From Spartinivicinus poritis (GTDB lineage: Bacteria; Pseudomonadota; Gammaproteobacteria; Pseudomonadales; Zooshikellaceae): 64,000 nucleotides of DNA. This document shows, piece after piece, positions 61,156 through 64,000 of this stretch. Positions within the stretch are counted from its first letter, which is position 1, and each line of letters opens with the position of its first letter. The notes beneath the pieces are model-generated. The model was not told the origin of the DNA, searched no databases, and saw only the letters and a list, made by a program, of their open reading frames with translations. The position numbers and the translations under genes were made by a program. The DNA is taken from positions 1-64,000 of the forward strand of contig NZ_JAPMOU010000009.1 of assembly GCF_028858535.1 (NCBI RefSeq), given 5' to 3'.

Positions 61156-64000
61156 ATGCAATTTACTGACATATTTATCAAGCGGCCGGTGCTTGCAACA
61201 GTGGTCAGTTTACTGATCATATTGCTGGGTGCAAAGGCCTTTGAAAATTTAACAATACGACAGTACCCCGAACTCGAAAACTCCGTCATCAGCATTAAAA
61301 CCACCTATGCTGGTGCCAATGCTGATGTGATTCAGGGGTTTATTACCACACCTGTTCAACAGGCTATTGCCAGTGCAGAAGGGATTGATTACATCACCTC
61401 TTCCAGTATGCAAAGTGCTTCCAGTGTAAAAGCGTATTTACGCTTAGGTTACGATACCAACAGTGCACTGACAGAGATCATGGCCAAAGTGGCAGAGGTG
61501 CAAAATGAGTTGCCCGATGCTGCTGACAGACCAGTGATATCTAAAGAAACCAGTGGTGGTACAGCGCTGTTGTATATGAGCTTTTATAGTGAGCAAATGT
61601 CTAATGAGCAAGTCACAGACTATCTGACACGTGTTGTACAGCCTAAGCTGTCTACTATTGATGGTGTTGGCAGTGCTGATATATTAGGTAAAAAAACCTT
61701 TGCCATGCGGCTATGGTTAGACCCAGTCAACATGGCTGCATTTCAAGTGTCTGCCCAGGATATTAACCAAGCGATTCTCAGCAACAACTTTCTATCCGCT
61801 GCAGGGCAAACTAAAGGGGAATGGGTGGTTACCAATGTCAATGCTAAAACGGACTTAAGTGATGTAGAAGCATTTAAAGACATGGTTATTAAAAGCCAGG
61901 CAGATTCTCTGGTACGATTAAAAGATGTAGCTGAAGTAACATTAAGTGCTGAAAACTTCGACAGCTTTGTGGCTTTTAATGGCATTCAGTCTGTCTATGT
62001 GGCGATTAGCCCTACTCCTTCAGCTAACCCGCTTGATGTGATTAAGCGGGTCAGGGCTGCAATGCCGGCAATTGAAAAACAATTGCCAGATGCCTTAAAA
62101 GCCAAAGTAGTTTATGACGCAACTGAATTTATTAATGCCTCTATTGATGAAGTGGTAAAAACCTTAGCTGAAGCCACCTTAATTGTTATTGTGGTGGTAC
62201 TAATGTTTTTGGGTGCTTTTCGTTCTGTCATTATTCCAGTAGTTACCATCCCCCTTTCAATGATTGGGGTATTGTTTTTCATGTTAGTCATGGGCTACTC
62301 CATCAATCTACTGACCTTATTAGCAATGGTATTAGCCATTGGGCTGGTAGTGGACGATGCTATTGTAGTCGTGGAAAATATTCACCGTCATATTGAAGAA
62401 GGCCTGTCACCTTATAATGCAGCACTTGTCGGTGCTCGGGAAATTGCTTTACCCGTGGTTGCCATGACAATTACCTTGGCAGCTGTCTATGCACCTATCG
62501 GTTTTATGGGCGGCTTAACGGGTACATTATTTACCGAGTTTGCTTTCACCTTGGCAGGCGCTGTTATTATTTCGGGTGTTATCGCTTTAACGCTGTCACC
62601 AATGATGTGCTCTAAGCTGCTACAGGATAAAAGCCATGAAAGCAAAGTGGCACAAAAGCTGGACCATTTATTTGACCGCCTCAAACAACGGTTCCAGCGT
62701 TCATTATCAGGTGCACTAAATTATCGGCCAGTGACTGTATTATTTGCAATTACTGTCTTGGTTAGCATTCCTTTTTTATTTCTGATGACGAAAAGTGAAC
62801 TCGCCCCAACAGAAGATCAGGGCATTGTCTTTATTTCTTCATCATCCCCCCAATATGCCAACCTGGAGTATATGAATAAATATACGTCACTCTATGAAAA
62901 TATATTTAATTCATTTCCCGAATACGACAGCTCATTTATGATAAATGGCATGGGTACCGTTAATAGTTCGATTGCCGGCATGCTATTAAAACCTTGGGAC
63001 CAACGGGAACGTAGTCAACAGCAAATACAACCCTTGGTACAACAAAAACTGGATCAAATAGCAGGACTGCAAATCTTTTCATTTAACTTACCGCCTTTAC
63101 CTGGTGCTGGCGATGGTTTACCTATTCAGTTTATTCTCAACAGTACAGCTGATTATCAAACCATCCACCAAGTCAGTGAAAAGCTAGTCGCTGCAGCGAT
63201 GCAAAGTGGCTTATTTATGTTTATCTCCAGTGATTTAAAATTTAACAAGCCAGAGTTGCAAATCAATATTAATCGTGACAAAGCTGCACAATTGAATATT
63301 GATATGAAACAAGTGGGCGAAACCTTATCTACCTTTTTAAGTGAAGGACGTTTAAACCGCTTCACCTTGGATGGGCGCAGTTACAAGGTAATACCCCAGG
63401 CTAATTTAAGCAGTCGTAATACCGCTGACTGGTTAAACCGTTATTATATTAAAAATCGACAAGGGGATATGATTCCATTAGCCAGTATTATCGAGCTAAC
63501 CTCCGTCAGCAAACCTAATCAACTGAATCAATTTCAGCAGTTAAATGCCGCTAAATTACAAGGGGTTATGTTCCCTGGGGTGTCCTTAGGTCAGGCATTG
63601 GACTTTTTAAATCAAAAAGCCAATGAGTTAATGCCCCAAGGGTTTGGCAAAGATTATTCTGGTCAATCGCGCCAATTTATGCAGGAAGGCAGTGCCCTAC
63701 TCTATACATTCCTATTTTCACTGATCGTGATTTTCCTGGTGCTTGCAGCGCAGTTTGAAAGTTTCCGGGACCCAATTGTAGTATTAATTAGTGTGCCAAT
63801 GTCTATTTGTGGGGCCTTAATTCCCCTCACCTTAGGCGTCAGTACTATTAATATTTATACCCAAATCGGTTTGGTGACCTTAATTGGCTTAATCAGTAAA
63901 CACGGCATTTTAATTGTAGAGTTTGCCAACCAATTGCAAATAGAAAAAGGCTTAAGCAAGCATCAAGCGGTTATCGAAGCGACTTCGATTCGCTTACGCC
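61156..64000 (+). CDS. RND efflux pump, inner-membrane transporter (3' end outside window)
   Basis: At least 948 codons, running off the end of the window; the family is about 1020-1050. The start is the ATG at 61156 (MQFTDIFIKRPVLATVVSLL). Features include the first membrane helix, periplasmic porter domain (TTYAGANADVIQGFITTPVQ), the proton-relay helix region AIGLVVDDAIVVVENIHRHI, MTITLAAVYAPIGFMGGLTG, and the second half with LITLIGLISKHGILIVEFAN-type helix. HAE-1 group, MexI/VmeI-like, paired with the adaptor upstream. No outer-membrane factor is visible in the window for this operon. Confidence 0.93.
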   Translation, partial: MQFTDIFIKRPVLATVVSLLIILLGAKAFENLTIRQYPELENSVISIKTTYAGANADVIQGFITTPVQQAIASAEGIDYITSSSMQSASSVKAYLRLGYDTNSALTEIMAKVAEVQNELPDAADRPVISKETSGGTALLYMSFYSEQMSNEQVTDYLTRVVQPKLSTIDGVGSADILGKKTFAMRLWLDPVNMAAFQVSAQDINQAILSNNFLSAAGQTKGEWVVTNVNAKTDLSDVEAFKDMVIKSQADSLVRLKDVAEVTLSAENFDSFVAFNGIQSVYVAISPTPSANPLDVIKRVRAAMPAIEKQLPDALKAKVVYDATEFINASIDEVVKTLAEATLIVIVVVLMFLGAFRSVIIPVVTIPLSMIGVLFFMLVMGYSINLLTLLAMVLAIGLVVDDAIVVVENIHRHIEEGLSPYNAALVGAREIALPVVAMTITLAAVYAPIGFMGGLTGTLFTEFAFTLAGAVIISGVIALTLSPMMCSKLLQDKSHESKVAQKLDHLFDRLKQRFQRSLSGALNYRPVTVLFAITVLVSIPFLFLMTKSELAPTEDQGIVFISSSSPQYANLEYMNKYTSLYENIFNSFPEYDSSFMINGMGTVNSSIAGMLLKPWDQRERSQQQIQPLVQQKLDQIAGLQIFSFNLPPLPGAGDGLPIQFILNSTADYQTIHQVSEKLVAAAMQSGLFMFISSDLKFNKPELQININRDKAAQLNIDMKQVGETLSTFLSEGRLNRFTLDGRSYKVIPQANLSSRNTADWLNRYYIKNRQGDMIPLASIIELTSVSKPNQLNQFQQLNAAKLQGVMFPGVSLGQALDFLNQKANELMPQGFGKDYSGQSRQFMQEGSALLYTFLFSLIVIFLVLAAQFESFRDPIVVLISVPMSICGALIPLTLGVSTINIYTQIGLVTLIGLISKHGILIVEFANQLQIEKGLSKHQAVIEATSIRLR

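Noticed and set aside
1-64000. tRNA, rRNA or CRISPR array
   Set aside because: None seen on either strand by eye. A weak or split RNA gene could have been missed.

Overview
The window looks like the chromosome of a low-GC (roughly 40% in most rows I sampled) marine-type gammaproteobacterium. The support is MacAB-like and RND efflux genes, a gamma-type pyrF, a Bcr/CflA transporter, PEP-CTERM proteins behind sigma-54-like promoters, RHS/YD-repeat toxin genes and an Afp/PVC-type contractile particle. Overall character suggests Oceanospirillales relatives such as Zooshikella or Spartinivicinus. That placement is an impression, not a measurement.

Layout. 1-2.7 kb is decayed: an IS982-type transposase remnant and a topB gene lacking its Toprim half. 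2.7-7.4 kb is a GC-richer MacA/MacB/outer-membrane-factor efflux operon (minus strand), followed by a small HTH + DUF2975 pair (7.4-8.1 kb). 8.4-38.4 kb is one long minus-strand locus encoding a complete extracellular contractile injection system (eCIS). Read from its promoter end, the order is: NusG-like antiterminator, Q-like zinc protein, two unknown small proteins, sheath, two tube proteins, DUF5908, LysM adaptor, VgrG-like spike, gp25, PAAR-like tip, two large baseplate proteins, a 1770-aa fibre, an unknown protein, tape measure, AAA+ ATPase, DUF4255 cap, a stand-alone DUF4157 protein, a nuclease-like and a cysteine-peptidase-like effector, and a second fibre. A divergent HTH regulator sits at 38.8 kb. 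A second topB scrap lies at 39.6 kb, so the efflux + eCIS block is bracketed by topB fragments.

39.7-46.7 kb holds a lipoprotein, an orphan cytochrome P450, small membrane proteins, a tandem pair of ABC_sub_bind-type periplasmic proteins and a PEP-CTERM-like protein. 46.7-55.4 kb holds an unusual split RHS system: a 1287-aa RHS shell gene that stops exactly where the canonical RHS core should continue, an unknown exported protein, and a 393-aa protein carrying the missing end of the RHS core plus a C-terminal effector behind a Tat signal. It is flanked by orphan solute-binding proteins. 55.6-64 kb is more housekeeping-like: a CHRD/PEP-CTERM protein, CDP-alcohol phosphatidyltransferase, MFS exporter, PyrF, and an RND efflux pair whose pump gene runs off the end.

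How the parts work together. The eCIS genes follow Afp1-16 synteny with a single sheath gene. The leading NusG-like and Q-like genes would let polymerase read through a ~30-kb operon that is punctuated by structured repeats. The fibres give target binding; DUF4157 and the two small toxins are candidate cargo. The most unexpected points are an ILEI/FAM3-like domain apparently inserted in the Afp11-like baseplate protein, the split RHS system with Tat-exported tip, repeats placed directly after stop codons, and a covarying pair of palindromic elements upstream of the RND operon. I saw no tRNA, rRNA or CRISPR array. All family assignments come from reading motifs; no searches were run.
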